This document shows, in pieces, positions 43,672 through 52,736 of a stretch of 64,000 bases of DNA. Numbering within the stretch: position 1 is the stretch's first letter; each line of letters begins with the position of its first letter. The DNA is taken from the NCBI RefSeq assembly GCF_036346875.1, contig NZ_CP107852.1, positions 6,882,001-6,946,000 on the forward strand. Reading direction: 5' to 3'. The stretch is from Nocardia sp. NBC_00508. Its GTDB lineage: Bacteria; Actinomycetota; Actinomycetes; Mycobacteriales; Mycobacteriaceae. Both the position numbers and the translations under genes were made by a program. The notes beneath the pieces are model-generated. The model did no database searches. It was not told the origin of the DNA and worked only from the letters and a program-made list of their open reading frames with translations.

Positions 43672-44583
43672 ATGTCCGAAACGACCACGTCGGCTGCGAA
43701 TAAGCCGTGGCACGGGGTTCTGGTCGCGACGACCCTGCCTTTCACCGAGAACTACTCGGTCGACTACGACGCGTACGCCGAGCACGTGCGGTGGCTGGCC
43801 GCCAACGGTTGCCACGGCGTGAGCCCGAACGGATCGCTGGGGGAATACCAGACCCTCGCCGATGATGAGCGGGCGAAGGTCGTGACCACGGCCATCGCGG
43901 CGGCTCAGGCGGGATTCGCGGTGATGCCGGGCATAGCCGCATATGGGGCGCTGCAGGCGCGCAAGTGGGCCGAACAGGCCGCCGAAGCGGGGGCGCACGC
44001 CGTAATGCTGTTGCCGCCCAACACCTATCGCGGCGAGCGGGATTCGATCATGGATCACTACCGCACGGTGGCGAAGGTGGGGCTGCCGATCGTGGCCTAC
44101 AACAACCCGATCGACACCCGCATCGACCTGACCCCGGACATCCTGGCCGAATTGCATGCCGAGGGGCTGATCGTCGGGGTCAAGGAGTTCACCGGCGACG
44201 TGCGGCGCTTCTACGAGATCAAGGAACTCGCCCCCGAACTCGATGTGCTCATCGGCTCGGACGATGTGGTCCTCGAGCTCGGCATCGCGGGCGCGGTCGG
44301 CTGGGTGGCCGGGTACCCGAACGCGATCCCCCAGGCGACGGTGGAATTGTACAACGCGTCGGTGAACCGGGACCTGGACAAGGCGCTTCCGCTGTACCGC
44401 GACCTGCACAAGCTGCTGCGCTGGGACTCCAAGACCGAATTCGTGCACGCGATCAAGCTGTCCATGGATCTGGCCGGTCGCACCGGCGGAGCATGCCGCC
44501 CGCCGCGGGTCCCGCTCGCGCCGGAGCTGGTCGAGAAGATCAGCGCCGATACCCGCGACGTGCTGGCCAAGGGCTACCGGTAG
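43672..44583 (+). CDS. DapA-family lyase, probable 1-pyrroline-4-hydroxy-2-carboxylate deaminase
   Basis: The 303-residue protein has the DHDPS/NAL barrel: the substrate loop SPNGSLGEYQTL, the catalytic Tyr143 in VAYNNP and the Schiff-base Lys171 in IVGVKEFTGD. In hydroxyproline catabolism a DapA-family enzyme converts the pyrroline product of D-hydroxyproline dehydrogenase to alpha-ketoglutarate semialdehyde. The neighbours (semialdehyde dehydrogenase, three-subunit dehydrogenase, epimerase) support that role. ATG 43672 has GGAGG 6 nt upstream; an in-frame ATG at 43660 does not. Confidence 0.9.
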   Translation: MSETTTSAANKPWHGVLVATTLPFTENYSVDYDAYAEHVRWLAANGCHGVSPNGSLGEYQTLADDERAKVVTTAIAAAQAGFAVMPGIAAYGALQARKWAEQAAEAGAHAVMLLPPNTYRGERDSIMDHYRTVAKVGLPIVAYNNPIDTRIDLTPDILAELHAEGLIVGVKEFTGDVRRFYEIKELAPELDVLIGSDDVVLELGIAGAVGWVAGYPNAIPQATVELYNASVNRDLDKALPLYRDLHKLLRWDSKTEFVHAIKLSMDLAGRTGGACRPPRVPLAPELVEKISADTRDVLAKGYR

Positions 44584-44631
44584 CCGAAAGACCCACGGAC
44601 GACGGTGATTACGGGAAGCGAGGAGCAGACG

Positions 44632-46104
44632 ATGACCGGAATCATGGCCGAATCCGTCGCCGACACGACGGCGGAGGAGGTCGATGCCGCGGTCGCTGCC
44701 GCCGCAGCGGCTGCCGGACCCTGGGCGGCGATGGAACTGGCCGACCGAGCCCGAATACTGCACGGCATCGCGGATCGGCTCGACGCGCACGCCGACGTAC
44801 TGATCCCGCTGGCGATGCGGGAGACGCATCTGGCCGAACCGCGGCTGGTCGGCGAGTTGCAGCGCACCAGCTTCCAGTTGCGCCTGTTCGCACAGACGGT
44901 GCTGGACGGCGCGTTCCTCGACGTGCGCATCGACACCGCAGACGCCGAATGGCCGATGGGTGCGCCGCGGCCCGACCTGCGCCGGATGAATATCCCGCTG
45001 GGACCTGTGCTCAACTTCGCGGCGAGCAACTTCCCATTCGCGTTCTCCGTCGCGGGCGGCGACACCGCTTCCGCGCTGGCCGCCGGATGTCCGGTGATCG
45101 TCAAGGCCAATCCCGGCCACCCGGCGTTGTCACTCGCGGTCGGCCGGCTCGTCGATGAGGCGTTTGCCGAATGCGGCGCACCGGCCGGGACCGTCGGGCT
45201 GGTTTTCGGGCGCGACGCCGGGGTGCAGGTGCTCACCCATCCGGCCATGGCAGCCGCCGCGTTCACCGGCTCCACGGCCGGGGGCCGGGCGCTGTACGAC
45301 CTGGCGTGCCGTCGGCCCGTGCCGATCCCATTCTATGGGGAGTTGGGCTCGATCAACCCGGTGTTCGTCACCGCCGAGGCCGCGCGGGCGCGGTCAGCAG
45401 AGATCGCTGAGGGGCTGCTGACCGCGGTGAGTTCGAATGCGGGCCAGGTGTGTACGAAGCCGGGACTGGTCGTGGTGCCAGCGGATTCGGCGGTGCTCAG
45501 CGACTTGGTCGAGCTGATCCGCACCCGCCCGGTGCCGACGGGCGAAATGCTCAACGACGTGATCGCGGCCGGATTCGCCGCCGCCGTCGAGCAGGTGCGC
45601 AAACACCCGAATGTGCAAGTGCTGGCAGGCGGCGGACCCGGAGAGGCCCTGCTACTTGCCACGACGGCGCGGACGGTGCTCGCCGACCTCAACGAGCTGA
45701 TGCACGAAATGTTCGGCCCAGCAACGCTATTGGCGAGCTATCGGGACACCACGGAGCTGCTGGAGCTGGCCCGCGCGGTGGACGGCCAGCTGACCGTCAC
45801 GGTATTCGGCGACCGAGCCGACGACACCACCCGCGCACTGCTCACCGCCGCCGCGGGCGCGGCCGGGCGGATGCTCTGGAACAGTTGGCCCACAGGGCTT
45901 TCCGTCACCTATGCGCAGCAGCACGGCGGACCCTACCCGGCCACTACCACACCGGCCACCACCTCGGTGGGCACCGCGGCCATCGCGCGCTTCCTGCGCC
46001 CGGTCGCATACCAGTCGGTGCCGGACGAGCTGTTGCCGCCGGAATTGCGGACGGACAACCCGCTCGGCATTCCGCGATCGGTGAACGGGGCTCGCCCGCA
46101 ATGA
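44632..46104 (+). CDS. Aldehyde dehydrogenase, probable alpha-ketoglutarate semialdehyde dehydrogenase
   Basis: The 490-residue protein has the ALDH active-site features: LNFAASNFPFAFSVAGGDTA, VIVKANPGHPALS, GSTAGGRALYDLA, the catalytic Glu in GELGSINPVF and the nucleophile Cys274 in NAGQVCTKPG. The combination FAASNFPFAFSVAGGDTASA, with NPV after the Glu motif, is typical of NADP(+)-type ketoglutarate-semialdehyde dehydrogenases. It would yield alpha-ketoglutarate in the last step. ATG 44632 has GAGGAG upstream. Its stop overlaps the next ATG. Confidence 0.92.
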   Translation: MTGIMAESVADTTAEEVDAAVAAAAAAAGPWAAMELADRARILHGIADRLDAHADVLIPLAMRETHLAEPRLVGELQRTSFQLRLFAQTVLDGAFLDVRIDTADAEWPMGAPRPDLRRMNIPLGPVLNFAASNFPFAFSVAGGDTASALAAGCPVIVKANPGHPALSLAVGRLVDEAFAECGAPAGTVGLVFGRDAGVQVLTHPAMAAAAFTGSTAGGRALYDLACRRPVPIPFYGELGSINPVFVTAEAARARSAEIAEGLLTAVSSNAGQVCTKPGLVVVPADSAVLSDLVELIRTRPVPTGEMLNDVIAAGFAAAVEQVRKHPNVQVLAGGGPGEALLLATTARTVLADLNELMHEMFGPATLLASYRDTTELLELARAVDGQLTVTVFGDRADDTTRALLTAAAGAAGRMLWNSWPTGLSVTYAQQHGGPYPATTTPATTSVGTAAIARFLRPVAYQSVPDELLPPELRTDNPLGIPRSVNGARPQ

Positions 46105-47333
46105 CTTTCGACTCGTCCGGCGCGACGTCCCTGCGGGGTACCGAGGTGCTGATCATCGGTGGCGGCATGATCGGGTGCGCGCTAGCGGACCGCCTCACGC
46201 TGGCCGGTGCGTCGGTGCGGGTCTGCGAGGCGGGTGGGCTGGCCTCGGGCACCACCGCCCACGGCGAGGGCAACGTGCTCGTCTCGGACAAGGGCCCCGG
46301 GCCCGAGCTGGAGCTTGCCCAGCTGTCGCGCCGACTGTGGCCCGGCATCCTCGAGCGCGTCGCCGAGCGGCTCCCCGAGGATGTCGCGGCCGTCGAATGG
46401 GAACCCAAGGGCGGCATCGTGGTTGCCACCACCGCTGCGGGCGCTGCCGCGCTGACCGAATTCGCTGGAGGCCAGCGCGCGGCCGGGGTGCGGTGCGAGG
46501 ACCTCGATGCGGACCGACTGGCCGAGGCCGAACCCGCGCTGACCCGGGACGTGGCCGCGGCCGTGTACTACCCCGATGATGCCCAGGTCCAGCCGGTCGG
46601 CGCCGCTGCCGCCCTGATCGGGTCTGCGGTCGCGGCAGGCGCGGTCGTCGAAACGTGCTGTGCGATCACCGGTTCGATCGTGCGCGACGGTCGGCTGATC
46701 GGGGTGCAGACGACCAAAGGACCACGGCACGCCGACATCGTGATCAACGCGGCCGGACCGTGGTCGGGCCCGGTCTCGGGTCTGCTCGGCGCGCCGATCG
46801 CCGTCAAGCCGCGCCGGGGCGACGTGCTGATCACCGCGCCGCTGCCGCCGACCGTCTTCCATAAGGTCTACGACGCGGATTACGTAGGCGCCGTCGGCAG
46901 TTCGGACACGGCACTGCAGTCCTCGGCCGTGGTCGAATCTACCCGCGGCGGCCCGCTGCTGCTCGGCTCGTCACGGCGCCAGTGCGGCTTCGATAACCGA
47001 CTGCGCCCGGACAGCCTGGCCGCCATCGCGCGCAAGGCGTTGCGGCTGTACCCGATTCTGGCCGATATCGCGATCATGCGCGCCTACGGCGGCTTCCGCC
47101 CATACGTCGATGACCACCTTCCGGTGATCGGACCTGATCCGCGACTGCCCGGGCTGTGGCACGCAACCGGTCACGAGGGAGCAGGTATCGGTCTGTCGGT
47201 CGGCACCGCACAACTGCTGACATCCGCGCTCGCCGGTCAACCGGACGAGGTCGATATCGCGGCCTTCGCCGTCGACCGGCCCGCAGTGATGGAATCCAGC
47301 CCTACCGGACCGAACGAGAGGATTTCCCGTTGA
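46101..47333 (+). CDS. FAD-dependent D-hydroxyproline-type dehydrogenase, catalytic subunit (DAO family)
   Basis: The 410-residue flavoprotein starts with LIIGGGMIGCALADRL and continues SGTTAHGEGNVLVSD, VINAAGPWSGPVSGLLG, and VDDHLPVIGPDPRLPGLWHA with ATGHEGAGIGLSVGTA. This is the DAO/DadA-like fold. In the LhpBEF-type and related dehydrogenases such a subunit works with a small [2Fe-2S] protein and a second FAD/NAD(P)-type subunit; exactly those two follow here with 4-nt overlaps. It probably oxidises D-hydroxyproline to the pyrroline. Confidence 0.92.
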   Translation: MTFDSSGATSLRGTEVLIIGGGMIGCALADRLTLAGASVRVCEAGGLASGTTAHGEGNVLVSDKGPGPELELAQLSRRLWPGILERVAERLPEDVAAVEWEPKGGIVVATTAAGAAALTEFAGGQRAAGVRCEDLDADRLAEAEPALTRDVAAAVYYPDDAQVQPVGAAAALIGSAVAAGAVVETCCAITGSIVRDGRLIGVQTTKGPRHADIVINAAGPWSGPVSGLLGAPIAVKPRRGDVLITAPLPPTVFHKVYDADYVGAVGSSDTALQSSAVVESTRGGPLLLGSSRRQCGFDNRLRPDSLAAIARKALRLYPILADIAIMRAYGGFRPYVDDHLPVIGPDPRLPGLWHATGHEGAGIGLSVGTAQLLTSALAGQPDEVDIAAFAVDRPAVMESSPTGPNERISR

Positions 47334-47662
47334 GTTCCCACCTCATTCGGCCGGATACCGACCCCGTCGGTCGCGCCGACCGGCCAATGACGATCACCGT
47401 CGACGGCACGCCGATTCCAGGCGTGCACGGTCAGACGCTCGCCTCGGTGCTGCTGGCCGCCGACCGCTCACACTGGCGCACCGCACCGACCGGAGCCCCA
47501 CGCGGCGTGTTCTGTGCCATCGGCATTTGCTTCGACTGCGTCGCCACCGTCAACGGCGTCCCCGACATTCGGCTGTGCCGCCGCCCTGCCCGCGATGGCG
47601 ACGCAGTCACCACCCAGACCCGCGTGACCCGCTCGCCCAAGGCAAACGGAGGCGCGCGATGA
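47330..47662 (+). CDS. (2Fe-2S)-binding subunit of the dehydrogenase
   Basis: The 110-residue protein has a 2Fe-2S ferredoxin fold (Fer2_4) with four Cys ligands at 62, 67, 70 and 83 (GVFCAIGICFDC and IRLCRRP). The start is a TTG at 47330 overlapping the previous stop, preceded by GAGAGG; a shorter ATG start at 47387 would also keep the whole domain. It is the electron-transfer subunit between the two flavoproteins on either side. Confidence 0.9.
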   Translation: MSSHLIRPDTDPVGRADRPMTITVDGTPIPGVHGQTLASVLLAADRSHWRTAPTGAPRGVFCAIGICFDCVATVNGVPDIRLCRRPARDGDAVTTQTRVTRSPKANGGAR

Positions 47663-49101
47663 ACAGGCACGTGGTTGTGATCGGCGGTGGCCCAGCAGGC
47701 ACGGCCGCGGCCGAATCCGCGCTGCTCCACGGGGCAACCGTGACGCTGATCGATGCGAACGAGGCGCTCGGCGGCCAGTACAACCGTCGCGTCCCGGCCG
47801 CCTACGGAGTGCGGCACCCGCTGAGCATCGGGCACGGATATGCCGCGGCAGAGCGTCGGGCGCGCCTGCTGATCGATCACCCGCGCTGCGAATACCTCTC
47901 GTGGGCAGCGGTTTACCAGATCGAACGGCATCCAGGGGGCGGCTGCCCGGCCGTGCGTTTGCTGCTGGGCGTCGAGGGCGACCGGCGGACACACCGGGTG
48001 GTCCAGGGCGACGCACTGGTACTCGCCACCGGCGCCTACGACCGGGTGTGCCCATTCCCCGGCTGGGACCTGCCCGGCGTCTACACCGCGGGCGCCGCGC
48101 AGACTCTCGCCAAGACCCAGCGTGTGCTGGTCGGACGGTCCGTATTGCTCTCCGGCACCGGCCCGTTCCTGCTGCCGGTCGCGCAGTCGATGGCCGAAGG
48201 CGGCGCCGACGTCCGCGCGGTGCTCGAGGCCAATCCGGGCCGCCGGGTCCTCCCACATTGGGCCGCCCGGCCCTGGCAGCTTCGACACAGCGTCGGCAAG
48301 GCCGTTGAGTTGATCGAATACGCCAGTTGTCTTGTGCGACATCACATCCCAGTGCGCACGGCCCGAGCGGTGGTCGCAGTGGCCGGCGATGGCCGGGTCG
48401 AGGAGGCCACCATTGCCCGCCTCGACGAGAACTGGGCGCCGATTCCCGGCAGCCACGCCACGGTGGCGGTGGACGCGGTCGCGGTCTCGCACGGATTCAC
48501 CCCGCAGCACGAACTCGCGGTCGCCGCCGGGGCACAGCTCACCTCCGATGGCTTTGTCCGCGTCGATCACACCCAGCGCACCTCCAACGAAAGCGTCTGG
48601 GCAGCAGGGGAAGTCACCGGCATCGGCGGTTCCCAGGTCGCCACCGTCGAAGGGACCGTCGCGGGGCTGGCGGCGGCGGGCGCCGACCCCACCGCGGACC
48701 GTGTGCTGCGTGCCCGTCACCGCACGGCCGAGCAGTTCGTCGCACGGCTCGCGGCCGCGCACCCCATCCGGCCCGGCGTGCTGACCTGGTCGCGACCCGA
48801 GACCGTGATCTGCCGGTGCGAGGGCACCAGCCGTGGTGAACTGGCCGCCGCCTGGGCCCGTGCCAGCGGCGACGGCTACCGGCCCGCCAAGCTGGCCACC
48901 CGCGCCGGACTCGGGCCATGCCAGGGCCGGATCTGCGCGGCGAATATCGAGGCGCTGCGGGGCAGGCCATGCCCCGACGGCGGCGCCTCCCCCACGGCCG
49001 ATACCCAGGGCCTGGCGGCGGCCACCCCCGCCTGGCGCCCGTTGGCCGCCCCGGTGCGGCTGCGCGAACTCGCCGATCTCGACAGTGAAGGACAGTCTTG
49101 A
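47659..49101 (+). CDS. NAD(P)/FAD-type subunit of the dehydrogenase with BFD-like [2Fe-2S] domain
   Basis: The 480-residue protein starts VVVIGGGPAGTAAAESALLHGATVTLIDANEALGGQYNRR (FAD site) and has VLATGAYDRVCPFPGWDLPG and SVWAAGEVTGIGGSQVATVEG. A C-terminal BFD-like domain carries four Cys (ICRCEG and GLGPCQGRICA). This is the SoxA/HcnB-like alpha subunit of multi-subunit amino-acid dehydrogenases. ATG 47659 overlaps the ferredoxin stop. The next gene's ATG at 49101 overlaps this stop. Confidence 0.92.
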   Translation: MNRHVVVIGGGPAGTAAAESALLHGATVTLIDANEALGGQYNRRVPAAYGVRHPLSIGHGYAAAERRARLLIDHPRCEYLSWAAVYQIERHPGGGCPAVRLLLGVEGDRRTHRVVQGDALVLATGAYDRVCPFPGWDLPGVYTAGAAQTLAKTQRVLVGRSVLLSGTGPFLLPVAQSMAEGGADVRAVLEANPGRRVLPHWAARPWQLRHSVGKAVELIEYASCLVRHHIPVRTARAVVAVAGDGRVEEATIARLDENWAPIPGSHATVAVDAVAVSHGFTPQHELAVAAGAQLTSDGFVRVDHTQRTSNESVWAAGEVTGIGGSQVATVEGTVAGLAAAGADPTADRVLRARHRTAEQFVARLAAAHPIRPGVLTWSRPETVICRCEGTSRGELAAAWARASGDGYRPAKLATRAGLGPCQGRICAANIEALRGRPCPDGGASPTADTQGLAAATPAWRPLAAPVRLRELADLDSEGQS

Positions 49102-50102
49102 TGCGTAGCACCATGATCATCTCCGCGATCGACACCCACACCGAGGGGATGCCGACCCGCGTGGTCACCGGCGGAGTCGCCACGGTCCCCGGCGACACGA
49201 TGGCGGCCCGGCGGATGTATTTCGCCGAACACCTCGACGGACTGCGCAAACTATTGGTCAACGAGCCGCGCGGACACGCGGCGATGAGCGGGGCGATCCT
49301 GCAGCCCGCAACCACCGACGACGGGCACTACGGCGTGCTGTTCATCGAGGTCAGCGGACTGCTGCCGATGTGCGGACACGGCACTATCGGCGTAGCGACC
49401 GCGCTGGTCGAGGCAGGCATGGTGCCGGTCACCGAGCCCGTCACCGAGATTCGGCTCGACACCCCCGCCGGGCGGGTGGTGGCCTCAGTGGCTGTCAGCG
49501 GCGGCCACGCGGACTCGGTCACCCTGCGCAATGTTCCCGCGTACTGCGACAGCCTGGACAACAATGTCGAGGTGCCCGGCTTCGGCACGGTGCGCTACGA
49601 CATGGCCTACGGCGGAAACTTCTACGCCATCGTCGATCTCGGCTCGCTCGGGCTACCGTTCGACCGCGCGGACAAGGACCGGATTCTCGACTCTGGCCTG
49701 CGAATCATGCATGCCATCAACGAGTTCCGGTGCCCGGTACACCTCGAGGACAAGCAGATCGCCGGGTGCAAGCACGTACTGTTCCTGGACCCGGCCGCCG
49801 AGCCCACACACACCCGCAACGCGATGGCCATCCACCCGGGCTGGTTCGACCGCTCCCCCTGCGGCACAGGCACCTCCGCACTACTTGCCCGCCAGCACGC
49901 CCGCGGGCTGCTCTCCGGTGACCAAGTGCTGCACAACGATTCGTTCATCGGTACCACCTTCCAGGCGCATGTCGTCGACACCACCACCGTCGGTGGCGCC
50001 CCTGCGATCGTGCCCGCTATCACCGGCCGCGCATGGCTGACCGGGACGGCGAACTACCTGCTCGACCCGTCCGACCCCTTCCCTCAGGGCTTCGTCTTCT
50101 AG
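49101..50102 (+). CDS. Proline-racemase-family protein, probable 4-hydroxyproline 2-epimerase
   Basis: The 333-residue protein has both catalytic cysteines of racemase/epimerase members: Cys91 in LPMCGHGT and Cys254 in DRSPCGTGTSA. Dehydratase members have Thr at the second or Ser at the first position. It should interconvert L- and D-hydroxyproline, feeding the dehydrogenase. An ATG (49101) with AAGGA upstream is preferred over the TTG at 49098. Residues before the second Cys (AMAIHPGWF) differ from well-known hydroxyproline epimerases, so substrate preference (hydroxyproline versus proline or a derivative) is inferred from context. Confidence 0.9.
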   Translation: MRSTMIISAIDTHTEGMPTRVVTGGVATVPGDTMAARRMYFAEHLDGLRKLLVNEPRGHAAMSGAILQPATTDDGHYGVLFIEVSGLLPMCGHGTIGVATALVEAGMVPVTEPVTEIRLDTPAGRVVASVAVSGGHADSVTLRNVPAYCDSLDNNVEVPGFGTVRYDMAYGGNFYAIVDLGSLGLPFDRADKDRILDSGLRIMHAINEFRCPVHLEDKQIAGCKHVLFLDPAAEPTHTRNAMAIHPGWFDRSPCGTGTSALLARQHARGLLSGDQVLHNDSFIGTTFQAHVVDTTTVGGAPAIVPAITGRAWLTGTANYLLDPSDPFPQGFVF

Positions 50103-50280
50103 GACGAGACCTCCCACACTTCCCCTCCGGTCACCCACCCATCTCGAAAGGCCACGACAATGTCTGTCGTCACCCGACGCCCACGTCCACCCATCACCAG
50201 AAGTGGGGTGATGCGACGAATGCCCGTGACCGTCGCTGACACCGGCGACTTCAAGAAGAGCATGGGCCTGTGGCAACTAG

Positions 50281-51382
50281 GTTCTGTCTCGAAGTGGTGA
50301 GGGCTGGCCTGTGGCCGGTCGTCTCACGAGTGTCGAAGCCATTGGTTGATGACAGCGATGTGGATCGTGGCTTGGTAGCGGACGGCGAGTTTGTCGAACC
50401 GGGTGGCCACGGCCCGATGCTGTTTGAGCTGGTTGATGCCGCGTTCGACAGCGTTGCGGTCACGGTAGATCACCGGATCGAACGTCGGCGGCCGCCCACC
50501 GGCCCGGCCGCGGCGCAGCCGGTTCGCGGCCTGATCGGACGGGACCGGGATCGTTGCTCTGATCCCGTGACGACGTAACCACTCCCGGTTACCGCGACTG
50601 GAATACGCCTTGTCGGCCAACACCCGCACCGGCCGCACCCGCGGACGTCCGCCTCCGAGTTTCGGCACCGCGATACCGTCCAACACCGCCGTGAACTGAG
50701 GACTGTCACCGGCCTGACCCGCGGTGACCAGCACCGACAACACCCGGCAGCCCTGCTCACACGCCAGATGCAGCTTGCTGGTCCACCCACCCCGAGAGCG
50801 CCCCAACCCGTGATCGGCCGGCTCGCGTTCACCAGGCCCGGCTGGCGGTTCGGCCTGCCGGTCGCTGTCGCGGCGCCCACCAGCAGCGTGCTGGTGGGCC
50901 CGAGCGATCGTGGAGTCCACACTGACCTGCCAGTCGATCACCCCGGCCGCGTCGGCCAGCACCTGCAGCGATGTCACGATCGCCGCCCACGCGCCGGCTC
51001 GCTGCCAGCGTCGGAACAATCCGTAGACCGCTTGCCAGGACCCGTACTCGGCGGGAACGTCGCGCCATGGCACCCCGGCCCGGGTCCGCCACCGGATCCC
51101 GTCGATGAGCTGCCGTTTCGTCCACTTCGGCGGGCGGCCCGCCTTCTTCGGTCGAGGCAGCAACGGCTCCAACCGCGCCCACTGGGCATCGGTCAGATCC
51201 GCCCGCCCCGCCACCGCTACGCTGGGCACGAGGTCTCCGGGACTATTCAGGTTTGCTTGGTCGCTAACCCGAAATACCGGAGACCTCACCCATATGCCAA
51301 AGCGGCCAACAACTTTCACCGAACATGCTGATGGGTGGCACCGCACAGCGGTGCCACCCATCACTTCACTTCGAGACAGAAC
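50281..51382 (-). mobile_element. IS5-family insertion sequence within the permease gene
   Basis: The 1102-bp element has perfect 16-bp ends, GTTCTGTCTCGAAGTG (50281-50296) and its complement (51367-51382). It is flanked by CTAG on both sides (50277-50280 and 51383-51386), a 4-bp target duplication. It contains one intact transposase on the minus strand. Confidence 0.93.
50324..51229 (-). CDS. IS5-family transposase (intact)
   Basis: The 301-residue protein has the DUF4096 N-terminus (DLTDAQWARLEPLLPRPKKA, RTRAGVPWRDVPAEYGSWQ) and a DDE domain: DWQVSVDSTIARAHQHAAG (first Asp), VRVLADKAYSSRGNREWLRR (second Asp) and RNAVERGINQLKQHRAVATR (Glu). The start is a GTG at 51229; upstream frame to 51364 crosses the IS end. 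Frame and ends are intact, so it may be active. A different IS5-type transposase is at 61171. Confidence 0.93.
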   Translation of the reverse strand: MPSVAVAGRADLTDAQWARLEPLLPRPKKAGRPPKWTKRQLIDGIRWRTRAGVPWRDVPAEYGSWQAVYGLFRRWQRAGAWAAIVTSLQVLADAAGVIDWQVSVDSTIARAHQHAAGGRRDSDRQAEPPAGPGEREPADHGLGRSRGGWTSKLHLACEQGCRVLSVLVTAGQAGDSPQFTAVLDGIAVPKLGGGRPRVRPVRVLADKAYSSRGNREWLRRHGIRATIPVPSDQAANRLRRGRAGGRPPTFDPVIYRDRNAVERGINQLKQHRAVATRFDKLAVRYQATIHIAVINQWLRHS

Positions 51383-52736
51383 CTAGTCGCGCTCAGTCTC
51401 GGCGGACTCGTTGGGGCAGGCGTATTTTCGCTCGCCGGCGTGATAGCCAACGAGGTGTCGGGCCCGGCCGTGCTCATCTCGTTCGCGATCGCGATCATCG
51501 CATCCGGGGCGGCCGGCCTGTGCTACGCCGAATTCGCCGGGATGGTACCGAAAGCCGGCTCGGCTTATACCTATTCCTATGTCGCGCTCGGCGAGATCAT
51601 CGGCTTCATGATCGGCTGGGACCTCCTGCTCGAGTACACCGCCATCGTGTCCGTCGTCGCGATCGCCGTATCCGGGTACCTGAACTACATCACGCATTAC
51701 ATCGGATTCGACTTGCCCACTTGGGCACTCGGCGCGCCGGGCACGGGATCCGGTCACAAGGTCGACCTGTTCGCGGTCCTGCTCTGTCTGCTGCTGGCAT
51801 TCCTGCTCTCGCGCGGAACCCGCGAATCCGCCCGCGTACAAACCGGACTCGTCGCTCTGAAGATGCTGATCGTCGCGGTGGTGGTCGTCGCGGGCGCATT
51901 CCACATCAAGGCGGGCAACTACATGCCGTTCTTCCCGTTCGGGGTCGGAAGCGCGGTGTCCGGTGCGGCGCTGGCGTTCTTCGCGGTGTACGGCTACGAC
52001 GCGATGAGCGCGGCCGCGGAGGAATCCAAGGACGGCAAGAAACTGATGCCGAAGGCCATTCTGATCAGCCTGGGCATCGCATCGGTCGTCTACCTGCTGG
52101 TCTGTCTCGTCATAGTGGGCATGGTCAACTACACCGATATCAATGTGTCCTCACCGTTCTCCAGTGCGTTCGACACGGTGGGGATGGGCATCCTCGGCCT
52201 GGTCATCGCGGTCGGCGCCGTCGTCGGCGTCACCACCTCGGCGTTCGCGAATATGCTCGCCGTCACCCGCGTCGGCTTCGCCATGAGCCGCGACGGTCTG
52301 CTGCCCTCGTACTTCGGCGAGAGCAGTCCCACCCGCAAGGTGCCCACCCGGGTGATCTGGCCGGTCGGCGTCGTTTCGGCCCTCATCGCCGGCTTCCTGC
52401 CGATCCGGGAAGCCGCGGAACTCACCAACGTCGGGATCCTGATGGCGTTCATCGTCGTCGCACTGGGCGTGTGGCGGCTGCGCTGGACCCGACCGGACGC
52501 CGAGCGGGCATTCCGCACCCCGTGGGTGCCGCTGGTGCCGCTGGTCGGGATCGGGTTCTCGGTCTGGCTGATCAGCCACCTCGACTGGGTCACCTGGCTG
52601 CGTTTCATCGTCTGGCTGGTGCTGGGTCTTGCGCTGTACTGGGGCTTCGGCTATCGGAACTCGAAACTGAACGAGGTAGAGAGCTAACTATGCTTAGAGT
52701 CCAGGCCCGCCCACAGGAGGAACGCGGAGCGCATTG

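Larger units (their letters stand above)
50160..52687 (+). pseudogene. APC-family amino-acid permease interrupted by an IS5 element
   Basis: The gene begins at ATG 50160 with AAAGG upstream and encodes 40 residues ending DFKKSMGLWQL (50160-50280). Coding resumes at 51387 with VALSLGGLVGAGVFSLAGVI and continues in frame to 52687. Removing 50281-51382 plus one CTAG copy rejoins LWQ-L-VALSL perfectly, giving a permease of about 473 residues with 12 or so membrane helices (family motif GGLVGAGVF in helix 1). It lies within the hydroxyproline cluster and would import its substrate. A GTG at 51335 inside the IS reads in frame through the IS end, so a protein lacking the first 40 residues might still be made. 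Confidence 0.9.

Noticed and set aside
43606..45120. 504-codon minus-strand frame opposite the DapA-family and ALDH genes
   Set aside because: Low-complexity, no domain, while both plus-strand genes have intact catalytic residues.
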